Under the pieces are notes generated by a model. It was not told the origin of the DNA. It did not search any database and was given only the letters and a program-made list of their open reading frames with translations. Below, one piece after another: positions 27,092-37,638 of a stretch of DNA of 64,000 bases (the first letter of the stretch is position 1; the number at the start of each line of letters is the position of its first letter). The DNA lies in the NCBI RefSeq assembly GCF_900095215.1, contig NZ_LT606949.1, forward strand, positions 364,284 through 428,283. The letters are read 5' to 3'. The stretch is from Polynucleobacter necessarius. Its GTDB lineage: Bacteria; Pseudomonadota; Gammaproteobacteria; Burkholderiales; Burkholderiaceae. The translations under genes and the position numbers were made by a program.

Positions 27092-28390
27092 ATGGCAGAT
27101 CGCAAAGCAGAAATCGCAGCCTTACAAAAAGATTGGGATACTAATCCACGTTGGAAGGGTATTACTCGTGGCTATACAGCCGAAGACGTAGTACGCCTGC
27201 GTGGTTCACTGAAGATTGAGCACACTTTAGCTAAACATTGCGCAGAGCGTCTTTGGGACTTGGTAAACAACGAAGCTTACGTTAACTGTTTAGGTGCTTT
27301 GACTGGCGGTTAAGCAATGCAACGAGTTAAAGCTGGTATCCAAGCTATGTACTTGTCAGGCTGGCAAGTTGCCGCCGACGGTAATTCTTATGCCGCTATG
27401 TATCCAGACCAATCTTTATATCCAGTAGATTCACTTCCGAAGATGGTTGAGCGTATTCACAACTCATTCCAGCGTGCTGATGAAATCCAGACCGCTAAAG
27501 GTATCAACCCAGGCGATGCTGGTTACATTGAGTACTTCGCTCCAATCGTTGCTGATACTGAAGCTGGTTTCGGCGGTGTATTGAACGCATTTGAATTGAG
27601 TCAGGCGTTAATCAAGCAAAGTGCTGCTGGCGTTCACTTTGAAGACCAATTGTCTTCTGTTAAGAAGTGCGGTCACTTAGGTGGCAAGGTATTATTGCCA
27701 ACCACTGAATCTGTACAAAAATTGATTTCCGCACGTCTAGCTTCTGACGTTATGGGTGTTCCAACAAGTATCCTAGCCCGTACCGATGCTGAGGCTGCTG
27801 ACTTGTTGACGTCTGACTACGATGAAAACGACAAGCCATTCTTGAGAGGCGAACGCACTCCAGAAGGCTTCTACAAAACACGTAAAGGCTTGGATTCAGC
27901 GATTTCACGTGGCTTGGCGTACGCTGCATACGCTGACATGGTTTGGTGTGAAACAGGTACGACTGATCTCGAGTTTGCCCGTCAATTTGCTGAAGCAATG
28001 CGTGCGAAGTTCCCAGGAAAAATGTTGGCTTACAACTGCTCGCCATCTTTCAACTGGAAGAAAAACTTGGACGACGCACCCATTGCTAAGTTCCAACGTG
28101 AATTGGGCGCGATGGGCTACAAATATCCGTTCATCACATTGGCCGGTATTCACTCCATGTGGTACAATATCTACGACTTGGCGCAAGACTACAGCAAGCG
28201 TGGCATGACTGCATCCGTAGAGAAAGTACAAGAGCCAGAGTTTGCTGCTTGTGATCGTGGTTACACATTCGTTTCACATCAGCAAGAAGTTGGCACCGGT
28301 TACTTCGACGACGTAACTACTGTTATCCAAGGTGGTAAGTCTTCTGTAACAGCGTTGACTGGTTCTACTGAAGAAGAGCAGTTCCACTAA
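27092..28390 (+). pseudogene. aceA: Isocitrate lyase with an internal TAA
   Basis: Isocitrate lyase splits isocitrate to succinate and glyoxylate in the glyoxylate shunt. One uninterrupted frame of 433 codons carries all family motifs ([20 protein letters not shown], the catalytic [34 protein letters not shown]). However, codon 74 is TAA (27311-27313) where family members have Gln (GGQAM). Everything downstream is well conserved, so the mutation is recent. AGGGAGAAAA precedes the ATG. Reinitiation at the ATG of 27317, four bases after the stop, is conceivable but would drop the first 75 residues. A base-calling error is the alternative. Confidence 0.85.
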
Positions 28391-28495
28391 TCTTTAATAG
28401 ATCCCTAAGTAGTATGTAGTAAGCAGTAGTACACCAATGCTGCCGCGGCATCTAAATGACCACACAAGGGTGACTGAGGTGTCGTTTTCGTTTAC

Positions 28496-28945
28496 ATGCT
28501 TCACATGACTAATTGCGTACTCTGTAAAGATAACCTCAAGCCTGAAGAGGGCAAACTCATATGGCGTGGTGATGACTGTCGAGTCATCCTTGTGAACCAT
28601 CCTGATCTGCCGGGATTCTGCCGGGTGATCTGGCATCGCCATGTGGCCGAGATGACTGATCTGAGCTACGGAGAGCGTGAGCATATCATGACCTTAGTGT
28701 TTGCTGTTGAAGCAGCTATACGCCACGTTATGCATCCAGATAAGGTAAATATCGCCGCCCTAGGTAATATGGTTCCCCATATTCATTGGCATGTCATTCC
28801 AAGATTTAAGGATGATGCTTGCTTTCCAGGGTCGGCTTGGTCCACCAGAACACAGGAGCCAAAAGAATCCGCAATAGAAGTTAGAAGAAAAAAGACTCAA
28901 GAATTGCCAGCTGCCATTAAGGCTGCCATTGCCAATCTTGCTTAA
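28496..28945 (+). CDS. HIT family protein
   Basis: A histidine-triad nucleotide hydrolase/transferase family protein of 149 residues. It has the CVLC zinc-type pair near the N-terminus and the triad motif HIHWHVIPRF near residues 91-100. The short size and sequence suggest an Hint or Ap4A-hydrolase-like branch common in beta-proteobacteria; the substrate is not evident. ATG 28496 is used, though the ATG three codons later (28505) is equally possible, as neither has a strong binding site. It ends four bases inside the convergent DUF1841 frame. Confidence 0.8.
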   Translation: MLHMTNCVLCKDNLKPEEGKLIWRGDDCRVILVNHPDLPGFCRVIWHRHVAEMTDLSYGEREHIMTLVFAVEAAIRHVMHPDKVNIAALGNMVPHIHWHVIPRFKDDACFPGSAWSTRTQEPKESAIEVRRKKTQELPAAIKAAIANLA

Positions 28946-29373
28946 ACTAGTTTTTTAAGTGCCTCGAGATATTTTTCGGGATTGAGTGGCTGACCTTCAT
29001 GCTGCGTTTCCCACATCACTTGTCCTAGGCACTCCATCATGACGTGCTGTGCCTCATGCATTGAACCCAGTTTTTGCGATAGTTTGTCTGCGATTTCTTT
29101 AATGCCAGGGGGTTGATTAATCGATATCTGCTCGCTAATGGACAGATGCATCGATAAGTGCAAGAAGGGATTAGTTTCACCGCGTTCGGGTGTGTAATCT
29201 TGTCCTAGGGCGCTTTCAGGATCAGCAAGGAGCTCGTGATATTCAGGATGTTCAACCATCCAATCGCTTGCCAATGTTTCCATTGGGTCAAGGATGTGAT
29301 TCTCGGTGTTCTTTTTCCAGGTATCGCAAAAAAAGCGACGCACTTCTGCGCGGGTTGGATTAAATATCGCCAC
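28942..29373 (-). CDS. DUF1841 family protein
   Basis: A conserved protein of unknown function, 143 residues from the GTG at 29373. Family features are the start AIFNPTRAEVRRFFCDTW, the segment NPFLHLSMHLSISEQISINQPPG (residues about 84-106) and the final part ending LEALKKL. GTG 29373 is preferred because AAAGGAAAA precedes it and the family N-terminus begins there. It overlaps the nth stop by 14 bases, so the two are translated together in an rnfB-nth-DUF1841 operon. Confidence 0.82.
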   Translation of the reverse strand: MAIFNPTRAEVRRFFCDTWKKNTENHILDPMETLASDWMVEHPEYHELLADPESALGQDYTPERGETNPFLHLSMHLSISEQISINQPPGIKEIADKLSQKLGSMHEAQHVMMECLGQVMWETQHEGQPLNPEKYLEALKKLV

Positions 29374-30016
29374 GCACTTTTCCTTTACCAGTTTTGTGTT
29401 TAAAGCCACACAGTGGTTCGACTATGCATTGCGCACAATCTGGGTTACGCGCCTTGCATGTATATCGACCATGCAATATAAGCCAATGATGAGCATCATG
29501 TAGATACTCTTTTGGTACACGTTTGAGCAATTGCTCTTCAACCTTGACCACATCTTTCCCGGGTGCTAAGCCGGTACGGTTTGATACTCTGAAGATATGA
29601 GTATCAACAGCAATCGTAGGTTGACCAAATGCGGTATTGAGAATGACGTTAGCAGTTTTTCTGCCAACACCCGGCAGGGCTTCTAATTCTTCACGAGTCT
29701 GAGGCACTTCGCCCCCATGTTTTTCTAGGAGCAATCGACAAGTCTCCTGAATATGTTTCCCCTTGGAATTGAATAAGCCGATATGCTGAATATAAGGCCT
29801 TACATCTTCTTCGCCAAGATCTAAAAGAGCTTGCGGAGTATTGGCAATCTTATAGAGCTTACGCGTTCCTTTGTTGACGGACACATCAGTCGCTTGCGCA
29901 GAGAGTAGTACTGCAATCAATAGCTCAAATGGTGAATTATACTCCAGCTCGGTCTCTGCCTTGGGATTATTGGCTTTCAGTTGCTCAAAAAAAGCACGAC
30001 GTTTTGCTAGATTCAT
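29360..30016 (-). CDS. nth: Endonuclease III
   Basis: This DNA glycosylase/AP lyase removes oxidised pyrimidines. The 218-residue protein has the helix-hairpin-helix LPGVGRKTANVILNTAFG with the catalytic Lys (near residue 119) and the catalytic Asp in IAVDTHIFRVSNR. It also has the C-terminal Fe-S loop CKARNPDCAQCIVEPLC with four Cys. Length is standard. It overlaps rnfB by four bases upstream, a pairing seen in many proteobacteria where nth follows rnf genes. Confidence 0.96.
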   Translation of the reverse strand: MNLAKRRAFFEQLKANNPKAETELEYNSPFELLIAVLLSAQATDVSVNKGTRKLYKIANTPQALLDLGEEDVRPYIQHIGLFNSKGKHIQETCRLLLEKHGGEVPQTREELEALPGVGRKTANVILNTAFGQPTIAVDTHIFRVSNRTGLAPGKDVVKVEEQLLKRVPKEYLHDAHHWLILHGRYTCKARNPDCAQCIVEPLCGFKHKTGKGKVRGDI

Positions 30017-30702
30017 AATTTCTTTTGCTGGGCTCTAGCAATCGCCGCTGCGATGATGGCGCGTTTGCGCTCTTGTTTCTTGAGTTCGTCTGCGGATGAT
30101 GGGCTTTCGGCATTGACTGCTACTAATTTACTTGCAGATTTTTTTGCCAGGCGTTCAGCATTATCTTTTCGCTCTCTATCGAGTCGTTGCTCGCGATTGT
30201 GATAACGCTTGCGGGAAATATCTGCTAATTCTTGGGACCAAGCATCCCAGCCGGTTTGAGTGCCGGTCACATCAATCATGTGGATGCAATCAACGGGGCA
30301 TGGCGGAATACAGAGATCGCAACCCGTGCACCATTCTCTCAGCACGACATGCATTTGCTTAGAAGTGCCAACGATCGCATCAACGGGGCATGTCTGAATA
30401 CATAGGGTGCAACCTATGCACTTTTGCGGGTCGATAAAGGCGACTAGTCGTGGGCGTTCAATCCCGCATTCTGGGTCGATGGTGGGGTGAAGATCAAAGG
30501 CATCTTGTGGGTAGATGGATATCAGAATCTTGCTCAGGCGTTTGATGCCTTCAATGCCACCAGGAGGGCAACGATTGGGCAAAGCTTCGCCGCTCGCCAT
30601 TGCTTCTGCATAGCCGCGGCACTCAGGGTAGCCGCACTTAGTGCATTGCGTTTGCGGCAGAATATCCTCAAGTTGATCGATGAGATTATTAGCTTGGCTC
30701 AT
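30013..30702 (-). CDS. rnfB: RnfB-like ferredoxin-type electron transfer protein
   Basis: A 229-residue soluble iron-sulfur protein with three cysteine clusters. The N-terminal 4Fe-4S (Fer4_12-like) region is CTKCGYPECRGYAEAM with a further Cys at RCPPGG. Two bacterial ferredoxin motifs follow, CIGCTLCIQTCP (about residues 96-107) and CTGCDLCIPPCP (about 126-137). The tail is basic and coiled. It lacks the N-terminal membrane helix of classic RnfB and no other rnf genes are adjacent. It is the stand-alone beta-proteobacterial form, whose electron partner is not known. It overlaps nth. Confidence 0.85.
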   Translation of the reverse strand: MSQANNLIDQLEDILPQTQCTKCGYPECRGYAEAMASGEALPNRCPPGGIEGIKRLSKILISIYPQDAFDLHPTIDPECGIERPRLVAFIDPQKCIGCTLCIQTCPVDAIVGTSKQMHVVLREWCTGCDLCIPPCPVDCIHMIDVTGTQTGWDAWSQELADISRKRYHNREQRLDRERKDNAERLAKKSASKLVAVNAESPSSADELKKQERKRAIIAAAIARAQQKKL

Positions 30703-30756
30703 GAAAATTTCTTGTGAAGATCTTCTTAAAAGTAAAGACTTCGAAGAGCCTTTAAT

Positions 30757-32034
30757 TTATGATAACTTAATAGTCCGAGTAGCCGTTTTCTTCGTATTCT
30801 GATGTTCACGAATGAACGTCTTAATCTTCGGATAAACTTTTTCGCGCCAACGACGGCCAGCAAAGATGCCGTAGTGACCTGCGCCAGCAACTTCATAATG
30901 GTCTTTATTCTCTTTTGGGATGCCGGCACATAAAGCATTCGCTGAACGGGTCTGACCACTGCCGGAAATATCATCGAGCTCGCCTTCAACGGTAAGACGA
31001 GCAGTCTTTTTAATGTCTTGAGGTTTAACGAGCTCACCAGCAACTTCCCAGGTGCCATTAGGTAATGCATAGTCCTGGAAAACAGTCTTGATGATGTCTA
31101 AGTAGAACTTGGAATCCAAGTCCAGCACTGCGTTGTATTCGTCATAGAAGCGAATGTGTGATTCCGCATCTTGCTCGTCGCCACGCACTAGGTTCTGGAA
31201 GTAATCCCAGCGAGACTGTAAGTGGTTTTGTGGATTCATGGCGATGAAGCCAGTGTGTTGCAAGAAGCCTGGATATACCTTGCGTCCAGCGCCTGGATAG
31301 TTGGGTGGAACGTTATAAATGACATGACTCTAAAACCACTAATATGCCTTCTGATCAGCCAAATTATTCACTGAAGTCGGTGACTTACGTGCGTCAATTG
31401 GGCCGCCCATCATTATCATGGATGCCGAAGTGGCTTCGCTAGCAGATGCTGTCAAAGAGACCGCGCCTAAAGTAGGAACGGTTGGCTGGCAAACAGAAAT
31501 CACGTGCAAATCTTTTGCGCCGATGGTGCGAATGAATGCTTGAACGTAGTGGACATAATCATCAAGACCAAATTCACCACCCCCTCTAATGGAACGAGGC
31601 GTGCATCAATCCAGTCGGCGATGTACACCTTATGGTCTTGTAGGAGTGTGCGCACAGTGTCGCGCAGCAATGTGGAGTGATGACCGGATAAAGGGGCAAC
31701 CACAAACACCACTGGATCTTCCTTGAGTTTCTTAATAACTTCAACATCATCGGAAAAGCGTTTAAAACATACTAACTTGCAAAATGGTTTTGCAAGCGTC
31801 GTCATTTCATGAATAGCAACTTCGCGACCGTGCGCCTGCACTGAGTGAATGCCAAACTCTGGTTGCTTTTTTACCTAAACGGTAGAGTAACTCATAGTTA
31901 GCAGCTAAACGCTCAGACTCTGGAACCATTGACGCTGGATTTGAAGCATTAATAAAGGCTTCAGAAGCAGCGCGTGCCCATGAGCTCACTGGTTGAAGTA
32001 AGGCTTTTTGAAATTCGTGCAACTGATATAGCAT
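30757..32034 (-). pseudogene. phaZ: Intracellular polyhydroxyalkanoate depolymerase, multiply disrupted
   Basis: Reading across three frames gives an intracellular PHB depolymerase of about 420 residues: MLYQLHEFQKALLQPVSSWA, GIHSVQAHGREVAIHEM, SGHHSTLLRDTVRTLLQ, then GRKVYPGFLQHTGFIAMN and GAGHYGIFAGRRWREKV near the end. There are four lesions. One is a frameshift at the A-run near 31870-31880 and another is at the G-run near 31577. Two TAG codons (31341-31339 and 31332-31330) lie two sense codons apart, where the family has charged residues. GGAGG precedes the original ATG at 32034. The active-site lipase box region HVISVCQP retains its Cys-type nucleophile. The gene is dead. Confidence 0.88.
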
Positions 32035-32076
32035 GGTGCCTCCGGTAATTCATGATATCCGCTTGGTACGCTTGGA

Positions 32077-33276
32077 TTAAGCTAATACGCGGGCGATTGC
32101 TTTAGCCACTTTATCAATATTTTTAGTATTGAGGGCTGCCACACAAATGCGTCCAGTAGAGAGGGCGTAAATGCCGTCTTCTTTCTGTAAGCGCTCAACT
32201 TGCTCAGCTGTTAAGCCTGAGTAAGAAAACATTCCACGTTGCTGCTCGATGAAAGCAAGGTCTTGCTTTGCTCCAGCGGCAGCGAGTTTTTCAACAAGAC
32301 CATGACGCATTGCTTTAATGCGATCACGCATTTCCGTCAACTCATCTTCCCAGAGCTTGCGTAATTCTGGCGAATTCAAAACAGCGGCCGCAATGGCGGC
32401 ACCATGAGTTGGAGGATTGGAATAGTTTGTCCGAATCACACGCTTCAATTGAGAGAGTACGCGAGTAGATTCATCTTTACTTTGTGTCACGATAGACAAG
32501 GCGCCAACACGCTCACCATAGAGGGAGAATGACTTGGAGAAAGAACTGGAAACCAAGAAGGACATACCCGATTCAGCGAAGAGGCGAACCGCAATACCGT
32601 CTTGCTCGATCCCGACCGCAAAGCCTTGGTAAGCCATATCCAAGAAGGGAATCAAGCCTTTGTTCTTACAGATATCAATCACTTGACGCCATTGAGCTTC
32701 GGTAATATCCGCGCCGGTTGGGTTGTGACAACAAGCGTGCAACAGCACAGTAGTGTTCTTTGGGAAAGACTCTAAAGACTTCACCATGCCATCAAAATCA
32801 ACACCGCGAGTTTTGCCATCGAAGTAGGTGTACTGAAGCACTTCGAAGCCAGCGGATTCAAAAATGCCGCGGTGGTTTTCCCAGGTTGGGTTGCTAATAG
32901 CGCATGGCGCGTTTAAGTTCAGGCGTTTAATAAAGTCGGCGCCAACGCGCAATGCGCCTGTACCACCTAAACATTGAGCGGTAACAACACGACCATCTTT
33001 AATGGGTGCAGAGTCAGCGCAAAACAATAGCTTTTGCACTGCGCTGTTGTAGGGGTTTGGACCTTCGATAGGGATGTAGCTACGTGGAGAGTGCTTTGCA
33101 ACAATCGCCTCTTCCGCTTGAATCACCGCTTTTAAAAGAGGCACCTTGCCTTCGTCTGTGTAATACACGCCAACACCTAAATTCACTTTGTCAGCGCGTT
33201 GGTCTGCACCGTAGGCTTCTGTGAGGCCAAAAATAGGATCTTGAGGGGCAAATGGGACTGAGGCAAACAGGATCAT
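32077..33276 (-). CDS. Aspartate/aromatic amino acid aminotransferase
   Basis: A class I PLP aminotransferase of 399 residues, subgroup I-alpha (AspC/TyrB). Motifs are DKVNLGVGVYYTDEGKVP (residues 29-46), ACCHNPTGAD, the Asp/Tyr region FLDMAYQGFA and the PLP-Lys site SSSFSKSFSLYGERVG. The C-terminus keeps the substrate Arg in GRICVAALN. It could make aspartate, tyrosine and phenylalanine; the sequence alone does not decide between AspC and TyrB. It lies 42 bases upstream of the dead phaZ and divergent from uvrB. The 164 bases between the two starts hold a perfect TTTGTACAAA (33398-33407) and no clear LexA box. Confidence 0.9.
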   Translation of the reverse strand: MILFASVPFAPQDPIFGLTEAYGADQRADKVNLGVGVYYTDEGKVPLLKAVIQAEEAIVAKHSPRSYIPIEGPNPYNSAVQKLLFCADSAPIKDGRVVTAQCLGGTGALRVGADFIKRLNLNAPCAISNPTWENHRGIFESAGFEVLQYTYFDGKTRGVDFDGMVKSLESFPKNTTVLLHACCHNPTGADITEAQWRQVIDICKNKGLIPFLDMAYQGFAVGIEQDGIAVRLFAESGMSFLVSSSFSKSFSLYGERVGALSIVTQSKDESTRVLSQLKRVIRTNYSNPPTHGAAIAAAVLNSPELRKLWEDELTEMRDRIKAMRHGLVEKLAAAGAKQDLAFIEQQRGMFSYSGLTAEQVERLQKEDGIYALSTGRICVAALNTKNIDKVAKAIARVLA

Positions 33277-33440
33277 TTGAGGTCGAAAGTGGTGGTTTTA
33301 GGCTGGGTTTGTTCTTAATTGACGTTAACTTCAGTTTAATTTTCGGTTTTTGAGGCCAGAAGCAACTATTTCCTAAGAAAAAACGGCAAAATCATTGTTT
33401 GTACAAAATTCGCTGTGAAGAAATCTCACGGATGAAATAA

Positions 33441-35624
33441 ATGATAGCCGATATGTTCCCTAAGTTACCTAAAACTGGATCAAAATCTGAAGTAAAAGCG
33501 GAGAAGAAAAGCTCGGCTGTAGATCCTTTGGGCGAGGTCGGTCACGACCTAGATCCTGCCAAGTTCGTGACCTTTCCTGACTCCCCTTATTACCTGTATC
33601 AGCGCTTTCCGCCGGCAGGAGACCAGCCTCAGGCAATTGATGCCCTGGTTGAGGGCATTGAGGATGGACTGACTTTTCAGACGCTTTTGGGGGTTACAGG
33701 GTCAGGAAAGACCTTCACAATGGCCAATGTGATTGCCAGAACCGGTCGTCCAGCCATCATTTTTGCCCCGAATAAGACCTTGGCTGCCCAGCTTTACAGT
33801 GAATTTAGGGAGTTTTTTCCTAAAAACGCGGTTGAGTACTTCGTGAGTTACTACGACTATTACCAGCCAGAGGCCTATGTTCCTCAGCGGGACCTCTTTA
33901 TTGAAAAAGACTCTTCGATTAATGAGCATATTGAGCAAATGCGCTTGTCCGCAACAAAGAGTCTATTAGAGCGTCGCGACGTCATTATTGTGGCCACCGT
34001 TTCGGCAATTTACGGTATTGGTAATCCAGGCGACTATCACAGCATGGTGATGACATTGCGTCCTGGCGACAAAATGAGTCAGCGGGATATTTTGATGCGC
34101 CTGATCGCGATGCAGTATGACCGCAATGCAACCGATTTCAAGCGTGGTGTATTTCGCGTGCGCGGTGACACGATTGACATTTTCCCTGCCGAGCATAATG
34201 AGTTAGCGGTTCGGGTTGAATTATTTGATGATGTCATCGAGCGTTTGCAATTATTTGATCCACTTACTGGAAAAATTCGGCAGAAGATTCCGCGTTTTAC
34301 TGTGTATCCAAGTTCGCATTACGTTACTCCGCGTGACACTGTTTTGAAAGCGATTGAAACAATTAAATCTGAGTTGCGTACTCGTTTGGATGAATTTGTT
34401 AAAGACGGAAAATTGGTTGAGGCGAAACGTCTTGAACAGCGCACTCGTTTTGATTTGGAAATGCTCAATGAATTGGGTTTTTGTAAAGGCATTGAAAACT
34501 ACTCTCGTCATCTCTCCGGTGCCGCTCCAGGCGAGTCCCCGCCTACCCTGGTGGACTATCTGCCCAATGATGCCCTGATGTTCCTAGATGAAAGCCACGT
34601 CTTAATTGGCCAGCTCAATGCGATGTATAACGGCGACAAGTCACGCAAGCATACCTTGGTGGAATTTGGTTTCCGTTTGCCTTCTGCGATGGATAATCGT
34701 CCGCTTAAATTTACCGAGTTTGAAACGAAAATGCGTCAAACCATTTTTGTCTCCGCGACTCCAGCCGATTACGAAAATACGCATCAAGGTCAAGTGGTGG
34801 AGCAAGTGGCTAGACCAACAGGATTGGTCGATCCAGAAATTGAAGTCTTACCAGCAAGCACGCAGGTCGATGATTTGTTGGATCAAATTCATGCACGTGT
34901 CAAAGTGGGTGAACGCGTACTGGTGACCGTGTTGACTAAGCGCATGGCTGAACAATTAACCGATTATCTTTCTGATAATGGTGTGAAGGTGCGTTATGTG
35001 CACTCGGATATCGACACAGTAGAGCGCGTAGAAATTTTGCGTGACTTACGTCTAGGCGTTTTCGATGTTTTGGTTGGTATTAATTTATTGCGCGAAGGCT
35101 TGGATATTCCTGAGGTTTCATTGGTCGCGATTTTGGACGCCGACAAAGAAGGCTTTTTACGCTCCGAACGCAGTTTGATTCAGACGATTGGTCGGGCAGC
35201 CCGAAATGTCCGAGGCAAAGCTATTTTGTACGCAGATAAGATCACGGACTCTATGCGCATGGCGATGGGGGAGACCGAAAGACGCCGTACGAAGCAAATT
35301 GCCTTCAATAAGCTGCATGGTATTGAGCCTAAAGGGGTTCAAAAGCGGATTAAGGACATTATTGATGGCGTTTACGACGTCAAAGAGAAGCGTCAGGAGA
35401 TGCAAGTTGAGCAGGAGCGGGCTCGCTATGAGGATATGGGCGAGAAGAATCTGGCGGCTGAAATCAAGCGCCTAGAGCAGCAAATGAATGCTGAAGCCAA
35501 GAATTTGGAGTTTGAAAAGGCTGCCAGCACCCGGGATAGACTTACTAATGTGAAAGAAATGGCTTTCGGGGCCAGGTCTAGGGACTCGGTCTACGCGTCT
35601 AATTCATTAATTCCTGGCTTGTAA
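33441..35624 (+). CDS. uvrB: Excinuclease ABC subunit B
   Basis: UvrB is the damage-verifying helicase-like subunit of nucleotide excision repair. The 727-residue protein is slightly longer than average because of an N-terminal Lys/Ser-rich extension of about 45 residues. Domain order is Walker A GVTGSGKT (about residue 84), the damage-binding beta-hairpin [12 protein letters not shown], helicase motifs [26 protein letters not shown], and a C-terminal UVR motif that recruits UvrC. ATG 33441 is used, and an ATG four codons later is also possible. Confidence 0.96.
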   Translation: MIADMFPKLPKTGSKSEVKAEKKSSAVDPLGEVGHDLDPAKFVTFPDSPYYLYQRFPPAGDQPQAIDALVEGIEDGLTFQTLLGVTGSGKTFTMANVIARTGRPAIIFAPNKTLAAQLYSEFREFFPKNAVEYFVSYYDYYQPEAYVPQRDLFIEKDSSINEHIEQMRLSATKSLLERRDVIIVATVSAIYGIGNPGDYHSMVMTLRPGDKMSQRDILMRLIAMQYDRNATDFKRGVFRVRGDTIDIFPAEHNELAVRVELFDDVIERLQLFDPLTGKIRQKIPRFTVYPSSHYVTPRDTVLKAIETIKSELRTRLDEFVKDGKLVEAKRLEQRTRFDLEMLNELGFCKGIENYSRHLSGAAPGESPPTLVDYLPNDALMFLDESHVLIGQLNAMYNGDKSRKHTLVEFGFRLPSAMDNRPLKFTEFETKMRQTIFVSATPADYENTHQGQVVEQVARPTGLVDPEIEVLPASTQVDDLLDQIHARVKVGERVLVTVLTKRMAEQLTDYLSDNGVKVRYVHSDIDTVERVEILRDLRLGVFDVLVGINLLREGLDIPEVSLVAILDADKEGFLRSERSLIQTIGRAARNVRGKAILYADKITDSMRMAMGETERRRTKQIAFNKLHGIEPKGVQKRIKDIIDGVYDVKEKRQEMQVEQERARYEDMGEKNLAAEIKRLEQQMNAEAKNLEFEKAASTRDRLTNVKEMAFGARSRDSVYASNSLIPGL

Positions 35625-35694
35625 GAGGGATTTTTGGGATAATTCCCGAGCAGATTGCTGGGTCTTATGGTAAGGTTAAGTGGAATGGTCTGGT

Positions 35695-35719
35695 AATACC
35701 CGACCGACTGTTAGCTGTC
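35695..35719 (+). promoter_or_regulatory. Possible IscR binding site in the isc promoter
   Basis: AATACCCGACCGACTGTTAGCTGTC resembles the type 1 IscR site, whose left half is ATASYYGACT. The left half matches well and the right half poorly. It lies 28-52 bases before the iscR start, fitting autorepression by [2Fe-2S]-IscR. Confidence 0.4.
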
Positions 35720-35746
35720 CATAACACTCCATTATCAAGGTGACAT

Positions 35747-36316
35747 ATGAGACTTACAACCAAAGGTCGTTTTGCAGTAACCGCAATGATTGATTTAGCC
35801 CTGCGTGAAATACATGGCCCCGTAACTTTGGCCGGAATTAGCCAAAGACAAAAGATTTCCCTTTCCTATCTCGAGCAATTGTTCGGCAAATTACGCCGTT
35901 TCAATATCGTGGCAAGTACTCGTGGACCTGGCGGTGGTTATAGCCTGGCCCGACCTTCATCCGAGGTGAGTGTGGCCGACATTATTGTCGCTGTCGATGA
36001 GCCTCTCGATGCAACCCAGTGCGGCGGTAAAGGTAACTGTCATACCGACGAAGAAAATCATGGCCGTTGCATGACTCATGACCTCTGGAGCAATCTCAAT
36101 TCCAAAATGGTTGACTACTTGAGTTCAGTGAGTTTAAAAGATTTAGTTCAGCAGCAAGAAGGGCGCGGCATTGTGATTCAAGACATGCGTCAAAAGAAAA
36201 TTAAGGTTGAAAGTTCCAAGGCGGATAAACCTGCTGCAGTGCTTGCAGCTAAAAAAGAAGTAGCGCCTAAGGCGCCGCTAGTAAATTCTGTATTTAATCT
36301 AGCGCGCCAAAGTTAA
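35747..36316 (+). CDS. iscR: Iron-sulfur cluster regulator IscR
   Basis: IscR is an Rrf2-family regulator that represses the isc operon when loaded with a [2Fe-2S] cluster. The 189-residue protein begins MRLTTKGRFAVTAMIDLAL with the winged helix to about residue 80. It has the cluster region CGGKGNCHTDEENHGRC, giving the three Cys plus His ligand set near 92-107. The C-terminal tail from about residue 140 is Lys/Ala-rich and longer than in E. coli. AAGGTG precedes the ATG. It leads the operon iscS-iscU-iscA-hscB-hscA-fdx. Confidence 0.95.
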   Translation: MRLTTKGRFAVTAMIDLALREIHGPVTLAGISQRQKISLSYLEQLFGKLRRFNIVASTRGPGGGYSLARPSSEVSVADIIVAVDEPLDATQCGGKGNCHTDEENHGRCMTHDLWSNLNSKMVDYLSSVSLKDLVQQQEGRGIVIQDMRQKKIKVESSKADKPAAVLAAKKEVAPKAPLVNSVFNLARQS

Positions 36317-36346
36317 TAACGAATTATACCTACCGATAGATAAACC

Positions 36347-37606
36347 ATGAACGCCCCAAAAGATTTGCCACAACAACCGGTTCCAATGTTTAGTCCTAAG
36401 CACTTCCCGGTGTATATGGACTACTCAGCTACAACACCGATTGATCCTCGTGTGGTTGAGAAGATGTCGCCTTATTTGCGCGAGCAGTTTGGTAATGCCG
36501 CTTCACGTAGTCACGCTTATGGCTGGGTGGCTGAAGAGGCGGTTGAATGGGCGCGTTCAGAGGTTGCTCAATTGATTCATGCCGATCCTAGGGAAATTGT
36601 CTTTACCAGCGGCGCCACTGAAAGCATTAACTTAGCACTCAAAGGCGCAGCACACTTCTACAAAGATCGTGGCAATCACATCATTACCGTAAAAACTGAG
36701 CACAAGGCAACTTTAGACACCTGTCGTGAATTAGAGCGTGAAGGTTATGAAGTGACTTCCTTGGATGTATTGCCAAATGGTTTAATTGATTTTGCGCAAC
36801 TCGAAGCGGCGATGAAGCCGGGCACGATTTTGGCTTCAGTGATGTATGTCAATAATGAAATCGGTGTCGTGCAAGATATCCCTGTGATTGGCGACTTATG
36901 TCGTTCACGTGGCGTGATTTTTCATGTGGATGCAGCTCAAGCAACTGGCAAAGTAGAGATTGATCTTGAGAAGATTAAAGTAGATTTGATGAGTTTTTCT
37001 GCTCACAAGACGTATGGACCTAAAGGCATTGGCGCTTTGTTTGTGCGTTGTAAGCCGCGTATACGTATTGAGGCGCAGATTCATGGCGGTGGACATGAGC
37101 GTGGTATGCGTTCTGGAACCCTTGCTGTGCACCAGATCGTTGGCATGGGTGAGGCCTTCCGCATTGCTCGCGTTGAGATGACTGAAGAAAACAAGCGTAT
37201 CCGTGCTTTACGGGATCGTTTGTTAAATGGTTTAAAAGACATCGAAGAGGTTTATGTCAACGGCGATATGGACCATCGTGTACCTCATAACCTGAACATC
37301 AGTTTTAACTATGTTGAAGGTGAATCCATGTTGATGGCCCTAAAAGATTTGGCAATCTCTTCTGGTTCAGCCTGCACTTCAGCCTCTTTAGAACCATCTT
37401 ATGTATTGCGCGCTTTGGGTCGCAATGATGAATTGGCGCATAGCTCTATTCGCTTTACCTTAGGTCGCTTTACGACTGAAGAAGAAGTGGATTTCACGAT
37501 TAAGTTGGTGAAAGAGAAGATGGCTAAGTTGCGTGAGTTATCCCCACTTTGGGAAATGTATAAAGATGGAATCGATCTCAGTACGATTCAATGGGCAGCA
37601 CACTAA
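36347..37606 (+). CDS. iscS: Cysteine desulfurase IscS
   Basis: IscS takes sulfur from cysteine as a persulfide for Fe-S clusters and tRNA thiolation. The 419-residue protein has [14 protein letters not shown] near residue 23, the PLP-Lys motif [12 protein letters not shown] and the mobile-loop active Cys in [17 protein letters not shown]. The C-terminus ends [10 protein letters not shown], the IscU-docking type tail. The N-terminus is about 15 residues longer than in E. coli. It lies 30 bases after iscR. Confidence 0.96.
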   Translation: MNAPKDLPQQPVPMFSPKHFPVYMDYSATTPIDPRVVEKMSPYLREQFGNAASRSHAYGWVAEEAVEWARSEVAQLIHADPREIVFTSGATESINLALKGAAHFYKDRGNHIITVKTEHKATLDTCRELEREGYEVTSLDVLPNGLIDFAQLEAAMKPGTILASVMYVNNEIGVVQDIPVIGDLCRSRGVIFHVDAAQATGKVEIDLEKIKVDLMSFSAHKTYGPKGIGALFVRCKPRIRIEAQIHGGGHERGMRSGTLAVHQIVGMGEAFRIARVEMTEENKRIRALRDRLLNGLKDIEEVYVNGDMDHRVPHNLNISFNYVEGESMLMALKDLAISSGSACTSASLEPSYVLRALGRNDELAHSSIRFTLGRFTTEEEVDFTIKLVKEKMAKLRELSPLWEMYKDGIDLSTIQWAAH

Positions 37607-37638
37607 AACTATATAAAAGAAATTAAAGAGGAAATGCC

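Noticed and set aside
32077..33276. Assigning the aminotransferase firmly as tyrB
   Set aside because: Motifs fit both AspC and TyrB; no specificity-determining set could be judged by eye.
33398..33407. LexA box before uvrB
   Set aside because: TTTGTACAAA is palindromic but does not match the CTGT-N8-ACAG pattern expected for SOS control in this group.
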